The notes: a model not told the origin generated them from the sequence alone. Numbered from the stretch's first letter, positions 25,381 through 37,899 are shown. The stretch: 64,000 bases of DNA from Welwitschia mirabilis (GCA_051453625.1 JBOZIK010000001.1:222436644-222500643), one strand, 5' to 3'. Translations and numbers: made by a program.

Positions 25381-25960
25381 TATGTGTACATGACTGGGAA
25401 TTTTCATGAATCAAATCTTAACATTCATAAGCTCTAATATCCATTTTGGCATAGATTTTGAATTATGGAAAAACATAGGTGAGTGTCATTTTAAAACATA
25501 TTCAACATAAATCAATCAATCTAAATGATATGCTTCCTTAAACTAAAGGATTAAGAAGGGATCTCTTATAAATAATTTAAGCTTGAAATGTACTTACTGT
25601 CTATCTCTAAACTATTAACTATGCTAATAAATTATTAATGCATCTCCATAAACCAAACAGCCATTGGTTTCTTTAAAGTAGTGGGATATTCAGTCTTATG
25701 ATTTTTTTTTCATCTTCTTCAACAAAATCATCTTGGTTCTTTATTTTCTTACTTGATTTCCTACTTTTTTCTAACCCCTCATTCACAGCATATACATGTT
25801 CTTCATCCTCTTCTTTATGGTTATTTTTAGTGTTTCCATTACCATCTCCATGCATTTGATCATTTCTACTATTGGCATCTACCTTTTTTTTTAATAACAT
25901 GTTTCCATGCATTCTTGAGCTTCTCAAATATCATAGGTTTCAATAAGTAGTCACAATGAT
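25381..25960 (-). pseudogene. Type-B response regulator (ARR) pseudogene
   Basis: Type-B ARRs are nuclear transcription factors of cytokinin signalling: a phospho-receiver domain followed by a GARP Myb-like DNA-binding domain. Read on the minus strand in order: 25935-25955 encodes CDYLLKP, the conserved receiver end with its lysine, followed by LKNAWKHV; 25673-25927 gives the acidic/basic linker with NEGLEKSRKSSKKIK and DDFVEEDEKK; 25598-25670 gives LKKPMAVWFMEMH, two stops, then FISIVNSLEID, matching the first half of the GARP domain and ending at a canonical GTAAGTA donor (25591-25597); 25381-25452 gives MPKWILELMNV, a stop, then the degenerate second half, as a separate exon. Damage: a one-base frame change at the nine-A run near 25891, paired stops at 25632-25637 where two glutamines are expected, and another stop in the last exon. 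The receiver core with the phospho-aspartate was not found upstream. The family call is firm; the gene cannot be functional. Confidence 0.85.
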
Positions 25961-28900
25961 CCATGATTTATTATATGTTTTTAAAATCTTAACATATTAT
26001 ATTGAAATGATATCAAGATTAGTGTTTTTAGAAAATAAAAACTGATGATTTAAACTACCTATTTGTTTTCTCAATATGTGTTGTTGGTTGTTTTAAGTTC
26101 TTTAATGGATTTATAATTAATTAGGTTAAGTATTATTTAAAAACCTTAAAAATTCTCAATTTTTCATGTATTCAAACCTCATCATTTCATAGAATTCCTA
26201 CTTATGATTTCAATAATTTAAATATTCAAAATAAGTACATGATTTGGCATATTGGTCTACATTTTAAAAGCATAGTCAAAGCTAGCTCTTTTTTCATTAA
26301 ACCACATTAAATTTATAGTGGTAAAAAGGTGTCAACACAATTGATATATGAAATTTAACATATGAATGTAACTGATCACAATTGGAGTGGTTGCATCACT
26401 AGGGATTTTAAAGACATAAAAAATCATCTTTTTAGGATTTTGGTTAAACATGTAAATATAATATGGTTTTATAAGATCTTATTTATCATTCTAAATATCA
26501 TCATATAAAAATATCATAAATTACACAAGCAAAAACCTATTAAGTATAGATAATAAACCACAAAAACCTATCAAGTATAGATAAGAAACCATAGAATTTC
26601 CTTTTAATTTTTTTGTATAATATAGTACAAGACCTTAGTGGTGAGAGCCCAGATGAAGAAATCACTTATTTCAATGGTCCTCAATAAGGTTAAACACAGA
26701 TTAACTAAGATTTTAGGATAAGCTCATTTTGATATGTTTATTTTGATTTTTGTCTCAAGATTATTCTAAGCTCTAATTACATTTCCCTATTGTAAAAACT
26801 TCGATTTAATCTATTCTAGATAAGCATTAGATTCTTAAACATCATTGTAGACTTGTAAACTTAAATGTTCTATAACTATGATGACATATCTAGGTTTTAG
26901 TGAACTCTTACTATGATCTTATAATCATATAGAAATTAAAATAAGGGGATTTCATTATCTTGCAATAGTCAAATAAAAGCTTACAATACTAAATTATTAA
27001 TTACTTTAGTAAACTTCATCATTGGAGATCAATAATCTTATTAGTATTTTATAATCACTCTTATAAAGCTCAAAAATGATTAAAAGAAATATCCCTATGA
27101 TTTAGTAGAAAATATTATCAATGAGTTTAAACATAAAAGAAAAAAATTAAATATAAAAAAGCAAGTAAAAGATAACATCTTTAGCCTTGAAATTTATATC
27201 AAAAGAAAGATTTTTTGTTTTTACAAGTTTTTAGAGACTTAGAAATATCAAGTGAAAAGATGATGTGTAATGAAAATCATGCTAAACGTCTATTTTCAAA
27301 GCACTCAAATAGTCAATGAAACTTGTAAGATCTAAATCTTTTACTAGTTTGAAAGCCAATTTGTACAAAATTTTTATCTGACTAAAATTTTTAGCAAGAG
27401 CATCCACTATAGCAAAAAAAAAAATTAAATATTAATAACTTAATTTAAGAACTAAATTTATTCTTGTAATCTATCCTCTTATTAGGTTTGTGGAAACATT
27501 CATATCTTAACATTCATGTAGATTACAATTTGTTAAAAAACTAGAAAATACTACAATTATTTGTTGAATCATAACTAATCATAAAAATAGTTTAGCTAGA
27601 ATAACTAGGATTCTAGATGTTAGGTATTTGTTAGAATATTAAGATAATCTAGAAGGTAACAACCATAAAAAATATGCATATATTATTTTTACTTGTTTTT
27701 CCAATTTTAATTATTGAGTAAGAATAATAATAAACCCATCGATAAATTTTTCTTATAATTCTTTATAAACTTAATTAAGAAAATACCTTCGAGCTATTAT
27801 AAAGATTTATTATAATTGTGAGGAAGATATTAACTACAGATCAGATAATAAAAATATAAATATCATAATTTGAATGCATAAATAGATCAAGAGAAATCAA
27901 AATTATATGTATAATATTTAGCCAGAAAATATTTTACGTAATTACTTGTTAATTCTCCTCTTTGACTTTCATAGGATTGATTATGGAAGTATTTATTTAA
28001 TTATCTATTTAAGACTGTTTTTACTATCCCTTCTATTCTTACCTGCATAGCATTCAAATATTGAAATTTCAAAACTCCTATGCAAATAATCTACCTAGAG
28101 TCTGTGTCTTATTGAAAAGTAAAAATTAAAACTCAATTAAAAGCATTTAAGAAGTAATGTTATATTATTTGAAAAAATTAATTACTTAATAATTTGTATG
28201 AACAAGCATGGAGATGTTTTCCTTCTTGACTTATGACTAATATAATATTTTCATCAAGAAATATAGTCACATAACATACCATTGAGACATAACTCCTAAA
28301 TAAAATGATAAAATATAAATTTTCTTATAGCACTAGACAAAACAATTTACATAAGAGCTAATACTTGGAGTGAAGACAAATTTAATATCATTATTTCACA
28401 CTTTATAATGGCATATCTTAATATATCCTTCATATCTACTATAATAAGGTGATAACATTCTAGTATCACCATCAAAATCTTTTATTGCAAAATCAAATTA
28501 TGAATGAAACTTAGTGGGAATTGACTTTGGGGTTTGGCTAAAATCATAGGTAAATTTAAACCTTTCCATTTGCAATTATGAAGGAAATCTTATTATTTTG
28601 AAGTAATTGTATTCTCTAAGCTCAAATACAATGAATATTTGCACTTATTCTCCTAGATGCAAGCTAGTAGTTTTTAAACCATATTATAGTTGTATTCACC
28701 TCCTTGTATTTGTTTTTGTATCTACTTTGATAGGTGGTTACTCTAACATGGAAAAAACCATGACATAAGTACTCTACTTTTAAAAATAAAAACTAGCACA
28801 ATGAGCTAAAACATATTTGTATAAGTGAATTACATAAAAGTTTAGCATAATCCATGGCTTGTAGAAGTAAGATGAGAAGATAACCTACCTTCAAAAATGC

Positions 28901-29735
28901 ATTGTCCTATACGATGATAAAATACCTACTTATAGAATAGTTGTAAGGAACTGTCAATCTAAAAAGCAAGGAATACATAATAAGGAAGTGCTTTAATTTT
29001 CAACATTTGCTTTTTGTAGCCAAAGTTTCCTAGTGAGTCATCATAGGACTTTCTATCTAATAAGCCAAAAGTGTAAATATTTTAGAATTTCAATGTCACA
29101 ACTACAAGTTACAATCAAAAAGATATTAACAAACCCTTCCTACTATCAAATTAAGCCCTCAATGGAAATGAAATAAACTTATCATGAGATTAAATTAATA
29201 ATATAACATACTTAGTTACCTTCATATGCTTTGAAGCATCCTAAGTGCTGTCCATAATTTGATATTATAATAATCATATACAAACTTCAAAATAATGAAT
29301 GACATATCAAACTTCAATGCGTTACTCAATATTTAAACAAAATTATATCATTTAGTAGTTTTCTATATTTAGGAAACCATCACAAAGATAAAATGGAAAT
29401 AAAGAGTCACACAATTTGAAGGCTCCAATACAAATAGTTTAAAAAACCCCTTGATTTGGAGTTCTTAGACTTAAAACGCTAATACTAGTTTTAGAATTGT
29501 GATTGATAAATTGGGGAAAACCTTTATGTAATTCAAATTTAGTTGTTCATGTCTAAGGCATGAACAAAATTTATCGACCAACATTTCAATATTATCATTA
29601 TTTTCTTGAATGTTACCCACTTTTCTATAGATACTAGAAGTATGCTTTAAACATTCATAATGAAATGCATTTCTTATCCTATTTAGTGTTTAAAACCCTT
29701 TCTTTTGTACTTTACATACCACTTAAACCCTCATC
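25961..29735. other. AT-rich stretch without recognisable gene
   Basis: The first 60-80 bases may contain a further degenerate piece of the ARR receiver domain on the minus strand. The rest has only short frames, with no transposon ends recognised. Confidence 0.45.
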
Positions 29736-30188
29736 ATGCTACAACTGATCATCACGTTTCCTCAAACCCATACTTCCTCTTTAGATCTGCACTTCAACCA
29801 ATCATTGCGCTTCTTCTGTCCTCCTCTATTCTGTGATGAGGTTCCCCCTCAGACCCTTGTTATATCTGGCAATGCTTCTTTCAAGTACCATTTCTCATCT
29901 ATACCATTTGCGAGAGATCTAATGATGGCTATAAAATAATGAGAAGATGATAAAACTGGTGGAATTACATAGCCATTGTTGTCGATTAAAATAGAGAGAA
30001 GGGAAGACACATGTGGTATTAGTGGGAAATTCCTTATTATTTTTAGGATGCTTGAAGGTTCCTTTGATTATAGTGTGGGGCACCTTGCAGATGCATATAT
30101 AGATAAGTAAGGAAATCAAAAGTGGTAAACCCATAGCAAAAGCTATAGTTGAGACATGGCAAGCCATAGGTATTTCCTTATGAGCCAT
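29736..30188. other. Locally less AT-rich patch with two open frames
   Basis: A 67-codon frame on the plus strand (29736-29939) and an 89-codon frame on the minus strand (29919-30188) lie just left of the TRIM. The minus frame includes a hydrophobic segment (IAFAMGLPLLISLLIYICIC) that could be a membrane helix. Neither resembles a family I know, and overlap with chance is possible. Confidence 0.2.
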
Positions 30189-30214
30189 AGGGATTCATCA
30201 CATAGAAAATTCTA

Positions 30215-30405
30215 TGTTGAAATATAAGTGGGTGTTATCTCACAGTTGAAAAATATAAGTGAGTGATTTATCCCACATTGATAAAAATATAAGGCCTTGA
30301 ACATGCATATAAAGCTAGTAAGTCACTCCACCCATTTCCAATTGGTTTTGGATTGAAACCTTACTTGGGTTTATATGTGCTAAGGCCCAATTATGAAATT
30401 TAACA
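30215..30405 (+). repeat. TRIM left LTR
   Basis: 191 bp, TGTTGA to TTAACA, ending immediately before the primer binding site. Confidence 0.94.
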
Positions 30406-30417
30406 TGGTATCAGAGT
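30406..30417 (+). promoter_or_regulatory. TRIM primer binding site (tRNA-iMet)
   Basis: TGGTATCAGAGT directly abuts the left LTR and is complementary to the 3' end of plant initiator methionine tRNA, the primer for minus-strand synthesis in most plant copia elements and TRIMs. Confidence 0.93.
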
Positions 30418-30540
30418 TGGTCCATTATGATACTGAGCCGCATGGTTAACATGAACTATTATGATATTGAATGGCATGGTTGTCATAGCTCCTCAACACA
30501 ATTAACTATGTCTCATGTTTGGCTCGGTTAGCCCACACGT

Positions 30541-30549
30541 GAGGGGAGG
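30541..30549 (+). promoter_or_regulatory. TRIM polypurine tract
   Basis: GAGGGGAGG lies immediately before the right LTR, the place where plus-strand DNA synthesis is primed. Confidence 0.88.
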
Positions 30550-30717
30550 TGTTGAAATATAAGTGGGTTTTGTCCCACAGTTGAAAAATATAAGTAGGTG
30601 ATTAATTCCACATTGATAAAAATAAAAGGCCTTGAAACTCCATCCATTGATAATTGGTTTTGGGTTGAAACCTTACTTGGGTTTATATGTACTGGGGCCT
30701 AATTATGAAATTTAACA
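30550..30717 (+). repeat. TRIM right LTR
   Basis: 168 bp, same termini as the left LTR, with an internal deletion near 30620-30635. Confidence 0.94.
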
Positions 30718-31020
30718 CTCTAGCTGCTCAATGACATTGATGCACTTAGTGTAGTCAGTGAATTTTAAGAGTGTAAAAACATATATCAAAGCTTACACAC
30801 TCAAAAAGATATTAAAATATGTTCAAATGCATAAAAGGATGCAATTGTTCCTTCTTGGATCTACTATTTACAAGATTCAAGTAACTCAACTAGCCTTACA
30901 AATGGATTCAATTCATGAAACATGTCACAACCAAGCAAGGGAAATCCTTGTAGAGATATCTATTGTTTAATTTCAAAAAATTTGATGATGGATTTGATTT
31001 CTTATCCATTTATTAGTTTT

Positions 31021-31055
31021 CCAATAAGGAATTTTATTTAAAAATTCCTTATTGG
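31021..31055. repeat. Perfect 15-bp inverted repeat (hairpin)
   Basis: CCAATAAGGAATTTT and its exact reverse complement flank a 5-base centre. It is perfect despite the decayed surroundings. It lies about 25 bases from the subterminal motifs of the CACTA-like end and may belong to that element. Confidence 0.9.
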
Positions 31056-31079
31056 CCATCCTAATTTTTCTCACAATCA

Positions 31080-31216
31080 GGACGTTTGTCATGAGAAATG
31101 TCACGAAAGGATTTTAAAATTATTATTAGGGTATTTGTATTAAAAAATACCCTAAAAAGTATTTTTTAGGAGTATTTATAAAATAAATACCCTAAAAGCT
31201 TATAGTTCTAGTAGTG
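31080..31216. mobile_element. CACTA-like transposon terminus (right end)
   Basis: The segment ends 'gttctagtagtg' (31205-31216), the reverse complement of CACTACTAGAAC, a plant CACTA terminus. Just inside, 'agggtatttgtattaaaaaa' and 'aataaataccctaaaa' recur in inverted orientation as subterminal repeats. No matching left end or transposase was found; the element may be deleted or start far to the left. Confidence 0.6.
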
Positions 31217-32521
31217 TGAGCACTATTTAGTATAAGCTTTTCCTAGGCATAAACCCTTTTGGAAGGTTATCCATTTTATTAATTACACTTTTTCTTCACA
31301 TATACTAATGCCTCTTGGAATATATGTTTTCAAAAGAATTTTGAGATCCTATAAAATATTACATAAATATATTGATTGAAATAAAATTAATATTCATCCA
31401 CATTTACTTTATAAGATCTAGCCTTGGTGGCTCCCTTTTCTAGCTTCTATTACTCTTACTAATTCAAGGATTTCTACTTGTTGGTTTCAAAAAGATGTAA
31501 TTTCTCTTAATTATCTTTGACTTATAGGTCAATGTATATCTTAGGATTCTTTTCCTCATCTCTATGTTAATTGGTCTATCATGTAAATTTTTTCTCTTAC
31601 GAAACATAGTTTTCCTTTCAGCATCTATATTTAAGACATGTTTTTGAGGGACTACTAAATAATTGGCTCTATAATCTTGTCATATAAGTTATTCATTTCA
31701 TTCTAATTACTTCATAATTTGATAGAACTTGTTGATCACTATAATAAAATTTGTCATAAATAGGAGTCCAAGAAGTTTCAAGCAACTATTTTTTAAAATA
31801 TTTGACAACTTTCTATGTTTCCTAAAATTAAATGTCTTCTTTTGTATTTATTTGCTTATGATTTATCCATTGGTAGATGACTTTAGTATATTGGCATTTA
31901 TAATCCTCATTCCCCTCAATTTAGAGCTATAGATGATTTTGTTCGTGTGTTTTAAAACTACTCTTTTTCCAAGAGTAGTTGGATTTAAACATGTATCCTT
32001 TTCAATATTTAACTATGTGAAGATTTGGTATTATTTGGATCTTTTCTTAATACCAATAACTATTTTAATTTTTTTTTGAAGGATTATTACATCAAATGTC
32101 TCACATAAAATTTTAAAGCAAAGGTGCAACTAAATTTTTAAGAGAAATGTATCTTCTCATACTCGTTTTTTGTCCATTCAAGAGAAGGCAAATATTTTAA
32201 GCAATTTTTATTTTTATATTCACACTTAATTAGAGATGATTGAAATTGAGGTTAATTTTCTTATGTAGTTTTTAAAACCTTTGTTTGATGGATTATATAT
32301 TAATTATTATGCTTAAAACACATAATGTCCAAGTTTTATTTCTATCTAGCTCTAGTTCATTTTTCATTATTCTTTGTAACATGATGATCTTGTGAGGCTT
32401 GTAGTGCCTTTTTTATGTACTTATTTTATCTGGCAATTTAGTAAAACTCTTTTTAAGGATTAATATTGCCCTTCTCCAACATGCCCCTAAATTAATAGCA
32501 TAATTTTATTAAATAAATTTT
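31217..32521. other. Stretch without recognisable gene
   Basis: Short frames only; nothing recognised with confidence. Confidence 0.45.
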
Positions 32522-33095
32522 NNNNNNNNNNNNNNNNNNNNNNNNNNNNNNNNNNNNNNNNNNNNNNNNNNNNNNNNNNNNNNNNNNNNNNNNNNNNNNN
32601 NNNNNNNNNNNNNNNNNNNNNNNNNNNNNNNNNNNNNNNNNNNNNNNNNNNNNNNNNNNNNNNNNNNNNNNNNNNNNNNNNNNNNNNNNNNNNNNNNNNN
32701 NNNNNNNNNNNNNNNNNNNNNNNNNNNNNNNNNNNNNNNNNNNNNNNNNNNNNNNNNNNNNNNNNNNNNNNNNNNNNNNNNNNNNNNNNNNNNNNNNNNN
32801 NNNNNNNNNNNNNNNNNNNNNNNNNNNNNNNNNNNNNNNNNNNNNNNNNNNNNNNNNNNNNNNNNNNNNNNNNNNNNNNNNNNNNNNNNNNNNNNNNNNN
32901 NNNNNNNNNNNNNNNNNNNNNNNNNNNNNNNNNNNNNNNNNNNNNNNNNNNNNNNNNNNNNNNNNNNNNNNNNNNNNNNNNNNNNNNNNNNNNNNNNNNN
33001 NNNNNNNNNNNNNNNNNNNNNNNNNNNNNNNNNNNNNNNNNNNNNNNNNNNNNNNNNNNNNNNNNNNNNNNNNNNNNNNNNNNNNNNNNNNNNNN
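32522..33095. other. Assembly gap, 574 N
   Basis: A sized run of N. The two sides show no shared sequence, so unlike the gap at 45910 there is no hint of an overlap. Confidence 0.97.
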
Positions 33096-36000
33096 TAAGG
33101 TATCTTGCCATTAAAAATTAATATTTATTTATTTATAAAGGTAAAATAAATTATTATAGATTTTTTAAAACTAAACTCATTGTATAACTCTTATAAATTA
33201 ACTTTTTCAAATTTTCATTTCTATAAATATATTTTTTAAGATCATACATTAAGTGTAAGAACTCTCTAAATTTTTAGAATTATTATCATGTCATACTACA
33301 CTAAAGTTTATAACTTTTAAAATAACCTAAATTTTTAATTAATTTAAGATTCTTTAGAAAGCTTATTCAATTCTCTATGATCTATACTATCCATTTATGA
33401 TAAAAATAACGTATAATTAATTTTTAATCTAAAATTAAATTCTTACTATTTTTTGTGTCTATTTTTAAAGTTATCTTCATAAAATAATCTTTAAAATATT
33501 ATTAACTCTCAAACAAGTTATTGCTATTAAATTTTTACAATATTTCTTCAACTTAAAAAAAAATTCTCATTAACTTCTAAGAAATGTTTAAGATTTATCT
33601 TCTTCATAATTTATGTTACTAAAGTCAAAAAAAGAAACTTTATTTAAACAAGAAATAGAAAAATTAATGTATAAATATAAATATCTATAGTTGATAAAAT
33701 TTATTATAAATACTTAATATAGCTAGTACATGTGATATACAAAATAACTTTTAATTATTAAAAATCTACATTAATTATAAAAATCAATCTACAAGATTAA
33801 ATAAACATAAATAAATACAATGAGCCTTAGGATTAACATGAAGAACTACCTTGTATAAGTGGGATTAAGGATTAGATAAACCACCATAATAAGATTATTC
33901 TAGTGCATATAGATACATTATACAACTATCAAAATCAAGCAATAATGCATAATAGAATGTGGATATCCAATTATTGTAGTGAACCCTTGGTCACTTGGTT
34001 AAAATCATTCATTGATAACCATTTTAGTCAAGCACATAAAGTGATCTCTCAAATCTATTCCTCATCTTGGTTTCAGCCAAAGTGAAAGGAAAATTTTAAT
34101 AAAATAAACCTTATAAAAGCCTTATGCCATGGCCTAATGCAATACTCTATTATGCCTCATATTTTTTTAAGAATAGATATAACATAGGAATATAATAAGT
34201 AGATGAAACCTACTTAGAAAAGTAATCACTAAATGCTCCTACTTGATGAATATTGATGAAGATTTAACGAAGGATTAAGCTCCAAAATTCATAGATTCAA
34301 GATTTAAGATGTAAGATTTAAGCTTTAAGCTCTAAGATCTAAGCTTTAAGCTTTAAGCTCCATACTCAAAAACAAGAGGATGAAGAAAGTGAAAAATAAG
34401 GTAAAAGAGTGAGGAAAGAATTCAGTAGCATGCACTTTCCCAAAAGTTAAAAAATGGGTTTTAGAGAGGAAAGGGCTCTATTTATAGATAAATAATAGAC
34501 TATAAGTTCCTAATTCAATTCTTTAAGGATTCCATACACCATTTTACATATGATGCAATATTATTACATTAAAGTAAATGAGATTAATTACATTGAATTA
34601 AATAAGATAGTCATATCACATGAAATAAGATTAATCAATAATAGGTTGGTTGAGCTTGATTTATAAGTGAAATTATGAAAAGACATCATATTTATAATTC
34701 ATACACCTAACTAGGATGATAAATTATCTTTTTTGAATTGGTAAGGTTAACTATGTATATTATTTCCTCATGCTAGTTCCTTTTAATCCCTTATAAAGTC
34801 ATAATCATATTAAATCAATTTAAAATATGCATTGAACAATGTATAACATGAATTAAATGAATAAATCTTTACCTATGCATCAATTTCAAAATTGTCATGT
34901 ATCATAATGAGATAAATATTTCTAATTTCAATGATAACAAAAATGAATATTTTATAACCAAGTACTTCTATAAATATTAAGAAGAATAAAATTTATGATA
35001 AAGTTAAATCTACTCATTTGTCATTCTTAGTTTATGGATAAAAGTGCATGTACTTATTTACATTGTTGTTAACTTTATGGTTCATAAAATATATTAATAG
35101 AAAATACAAGAAATGAAATATCATAATAGATTATTATACACTTAAAGTTTTGTTCACTTCTATTGTACATTTAAATTTTGTTGATCTATTACTTAAGAGA
35201 AAGAAACTGTATAGATAGAAGTTGCTAGGTAAACTATCAAATAAATATTGGGGTAAACATTTTTCCCTACTTATCTAAAAAGAAACAAAATAATAGAATT
35301 AACTATCCAACTAAAAGAGATAAATTTTGTAAATCAAAATTCAAAATAAATTAGATTATTTGGGCTGAAACTCAATGTGAAACCAACTAATAAATCAAAA
35401 CCAACTCAGTAAGAAAAACCTTAAGGACTATGTTGCAAAAACACACCATCTGAATGATCAATTAGTAGATATGTCTTACATATTTTTTTACTATTTCATC
35501 AAAGAATTTATGAGTGTATGCCCTCTATGTATTATCATCTAACAAAATCTCTTTTACATTATTGATCTCTGCCATCATTGCTATTGCCACCATTGATTAA
35601 TGTTTGCTCTTATCTGGATACCATTTTAGGGCTACTTTTTATTGTGCTAATAGAATTTCTTACTTTAACTTTCTTGAGTTAATACCTATAATTTCAAAGT
35701 AATCTAGCTAATTATTAAAGTTATCTCCAATATTATGCTTTGCTGCCTTTATTTCATCATCTATGCTCTCCTCCTTAGAGCAAAAATCCTTATCTTTTCA
35801 TCAGGAGTTTGAGTCTAATACTTTATCCTCTGGGCCTCCTTTCTTATCTTGTTCTTAATCCTTCTTGTTATCTCTCTAATGATAGAACTTTTAATGAGAA
35901 CTAAAATTTGTCTTTTTTTTGTCATTATTATAACATCACTTAAAATATGGATCTTCAGTTCAATAGCTATCTCCTACTCTATTCCATCTATTTCTCTCTA

Positions 36001-37199
36001 TAGGTTAATAGGATTTAGAATATACTTAGAAACATTCATGAGGGGAACTATCATTTTCTATTCTTTAGGTACATTAAGATTTTTCCAACTTTTAAGAGAA
36101 GAGCTCATTTTATCTCTGGTTCCATGGGGGATATGATTTCTAGAAGGCTCCCCCTCATTTGCTTTATCATAGCACTTTTATCACAACTACCTGCATTCTT
36201 CTTTCTTATAGTTTATGAATCTTTCAGCCTATAAAGAACTCATAAATGTTTTTCATTAATCTTATCTTTCAATTCTCTAGAAAAAACAAAGGGATTTTGA
36301 TCTTTCTTCCTTTTTTTAAAGTGAAAAAAAGCTAAAATGTAGCCCTCCAAGCTTGAAATGGTTTCCATATTAAATAATAAAAGGGTTAATGAATCCTACT
36401 ACTAGCACTTATACTTGCTCTAATTCAACTTTTCAAATATGACCTTTAGCGTTTCTAAGCACCTTGTATCTAAAGAATAAGTCTACATTAGAATGGCCAT
36501 TGAATGAGGGGGTAAGCAATTTGTCCTTCTTCTTAAGATCCATGGCATGCAAAACTAGGTCCACAATTATGGGAATCCTCCTCTCACCTATCATGAGTTC
36601 CCTTTAACCATTGCTTTTGTGGAATTAAAACTTTAGTTTCATTTAGCTTCACTAATAACTTCCACCCCATCTACTAAATTCTATGCCAGAGGTCCTTACT
36701 ATTTCTAAATTTATAACTATCTACTAATTCATGACATAGATAATTTTCCCTCTTTTTTAATGCTAAGATTGTTGTAATTTTCCTATGAAAGAGAATGGAA
36801 GTGACTTTCATTCTCAAAACTATCCAAAGAACACATGACTATTTGTCACCCTATAGATTTACCATAGTGTCACTTCATATCCTCTTTTAGTGTTTTAAAG
36901 AATGCTATCCTGTGAGGTCCCTTTATCAATTTTACTACATATCTTCTCTGTGAACAAGCAAAGTAAAAATAGATGCTACTTTGCCTTCATCCTTTTACAT
37001 GTTTGATACTCCTCTAAAACTTTCAAATCACTCTGCCTCAATCTCACTATGATAAGGATCCTATTCTTCTTAATAGCCCATTTAAGAACCATGTACCTAT
37101 TAACACTCCATTTTTTCATTTGCTTATTAAACCTTTATTAAGGTTGTACTTTTTTATGAGGATCGCTGTAGAGGATATTCTCACATCATTAATTAATCT
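33096..37199. other. Very AT-rich stretch, then possible LINE tail
   Basis: 33096-35500 is extremely AT-rich with no frame above 60 codons apart from the heptamer array listed separately. 35500-37200 is more mixed and may hold the 3' part of the minus-strand LINE, but I could not identify a zinc-finger or RNase H domain or a poly-A tail, so the LINE 3' end is left open. The 95-codon plus frame at 35849-36136 has no recognised similarity. Confidence 0.4.
34295..34357. repeat. Heptamer tandem array, 9 units
   Basis: Nine consecutive 7-bp units, all ending in AAG and fitting ATTTAAG, CTTTAAG or close variants, with no spacing errors. The 7-bp period equals that of the plant telomere repeat TTTAGGG, but the sequence differs at two or more positions per unit. 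Confidence 0.85.
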
Positions 37200-37299
37200 G
37201 GTATTCTTTTTATTAGGAACTAAAATTACCTCTTGAAAATGTTTTTCAAAATTTAATTACCTCTTTTATTTTTCAATCATTTCTCTAGTAACACCTAGT

Positions 37300-37720
37300 C
37301 AAGTCCCAGTAGCCTTTAAGTTCACTTCTTACTAGATCATCTAATTCCCCTCTCATCCTTCCTAGCTCTTAGAGATCAAAATAACTCTTTCTATTAATGA
37401 ACTTATAATTCCAAAATGGAATTTTCCCTTCTCTAATAATCCATGTTATAAATGTTTTTAGCTTTTTCCTTTCTTTTTCATAAGGCTTTCAAGAAGGGAG
37501 AATCCCTCCATCTCAGTTTTCAATTCTTATATTTTTTTTAATAATATTTTTCAAATTTTTAAACCCCTTGATTCTAGTTTGATAAAAATTTTTAGTAGTT
37601 AAAAAAATGTTGTCTTTCATATCCTAGATCTCCCATCCCCCTACTTCCACTAGCTTGGATATTTCTTTCCATCTGACTACATGGAATCTCTCACCTTCCC
37701 TATCTCCTTTTTAAATAAAA
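37300..37720 (-). pseudogene. LINE ORF2, region C-terminal to the RT
   Basis: Minus-strand reading at 37625-37705 gives FHVVRWKEISKLVEVGGWEI, which follows the plant LINE signature after the polymerase (usually 'hxVxWxxxxxPKxxGGLGxRD'). Further down, FHFGIISSLIERVILI near 37400 fits the later 'F W K D x W' part with its tryptophan lost. The position downstream of the RT catalytic motif is as expected. Confidence 0.7.
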
Positions 37721-37899
37721 TTTCTAATTATTTAGTTTAGCAAATTTTTTATTTTTCTTTAGAAGAACCCCCAAGAGGTACTATGCTTTGTAGTCATGCA
37801 GAGAATGATGTTTGTAATAATTATTCTACCTTTACTTGAGAGGAAAATTGTACTCTAAGAGTTTCATCACCTCTCCATCATTAACAACAACTCTTTCTA

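Larger units (their letters stand above)
30215..30717 (+). mobile_element. TRIM (terminal-repeat retrotransposon in miniature)
   Basis: A complete 503-bp element. Two direct LTRs start TGTTGAAATATAAG and end AATTATGAAATTTAACA. A tRNA-iMet primer site directly follows the left LTR and a purine tract directly precedes the right LTR. The internal part is only 144 bp and non-coding, so the element relied on enzymes from other retrotransposons. The flanking pentamers are TTCTA (30210-30214) and CTCTA (30718-30722), a target-site duplication with one mismatch. The right LTR lacks about 20 bases near its middle that the left LTR retains, so the insertion is not recent. Confidence 0.95.

Noticed and set aside
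25689-25730. Run of T near 25702-25711 taken as a Pol III terminator
   Set aside because: It lies inside the ARR pseudogene linker and encodes lysines on the minus strand; no A or B box is seen upstream.
30406-30417. TGGTATCAGAGT taken at first as the primer site of a full copia element
   Set aside because: Paired LTRs 144 bp apart and the lack of coding sequence make it a TRIM.
32509-33111. 200-residue minus frame across the 574-N gap
   Set aside because: Almost entirely N; only a few residues at each end are real.
35849-36136. 95-codon plus frame with hydrophobic segments
   Set aside because: No family resemblance; probably on the non-coding strand of the LINE or its flank.
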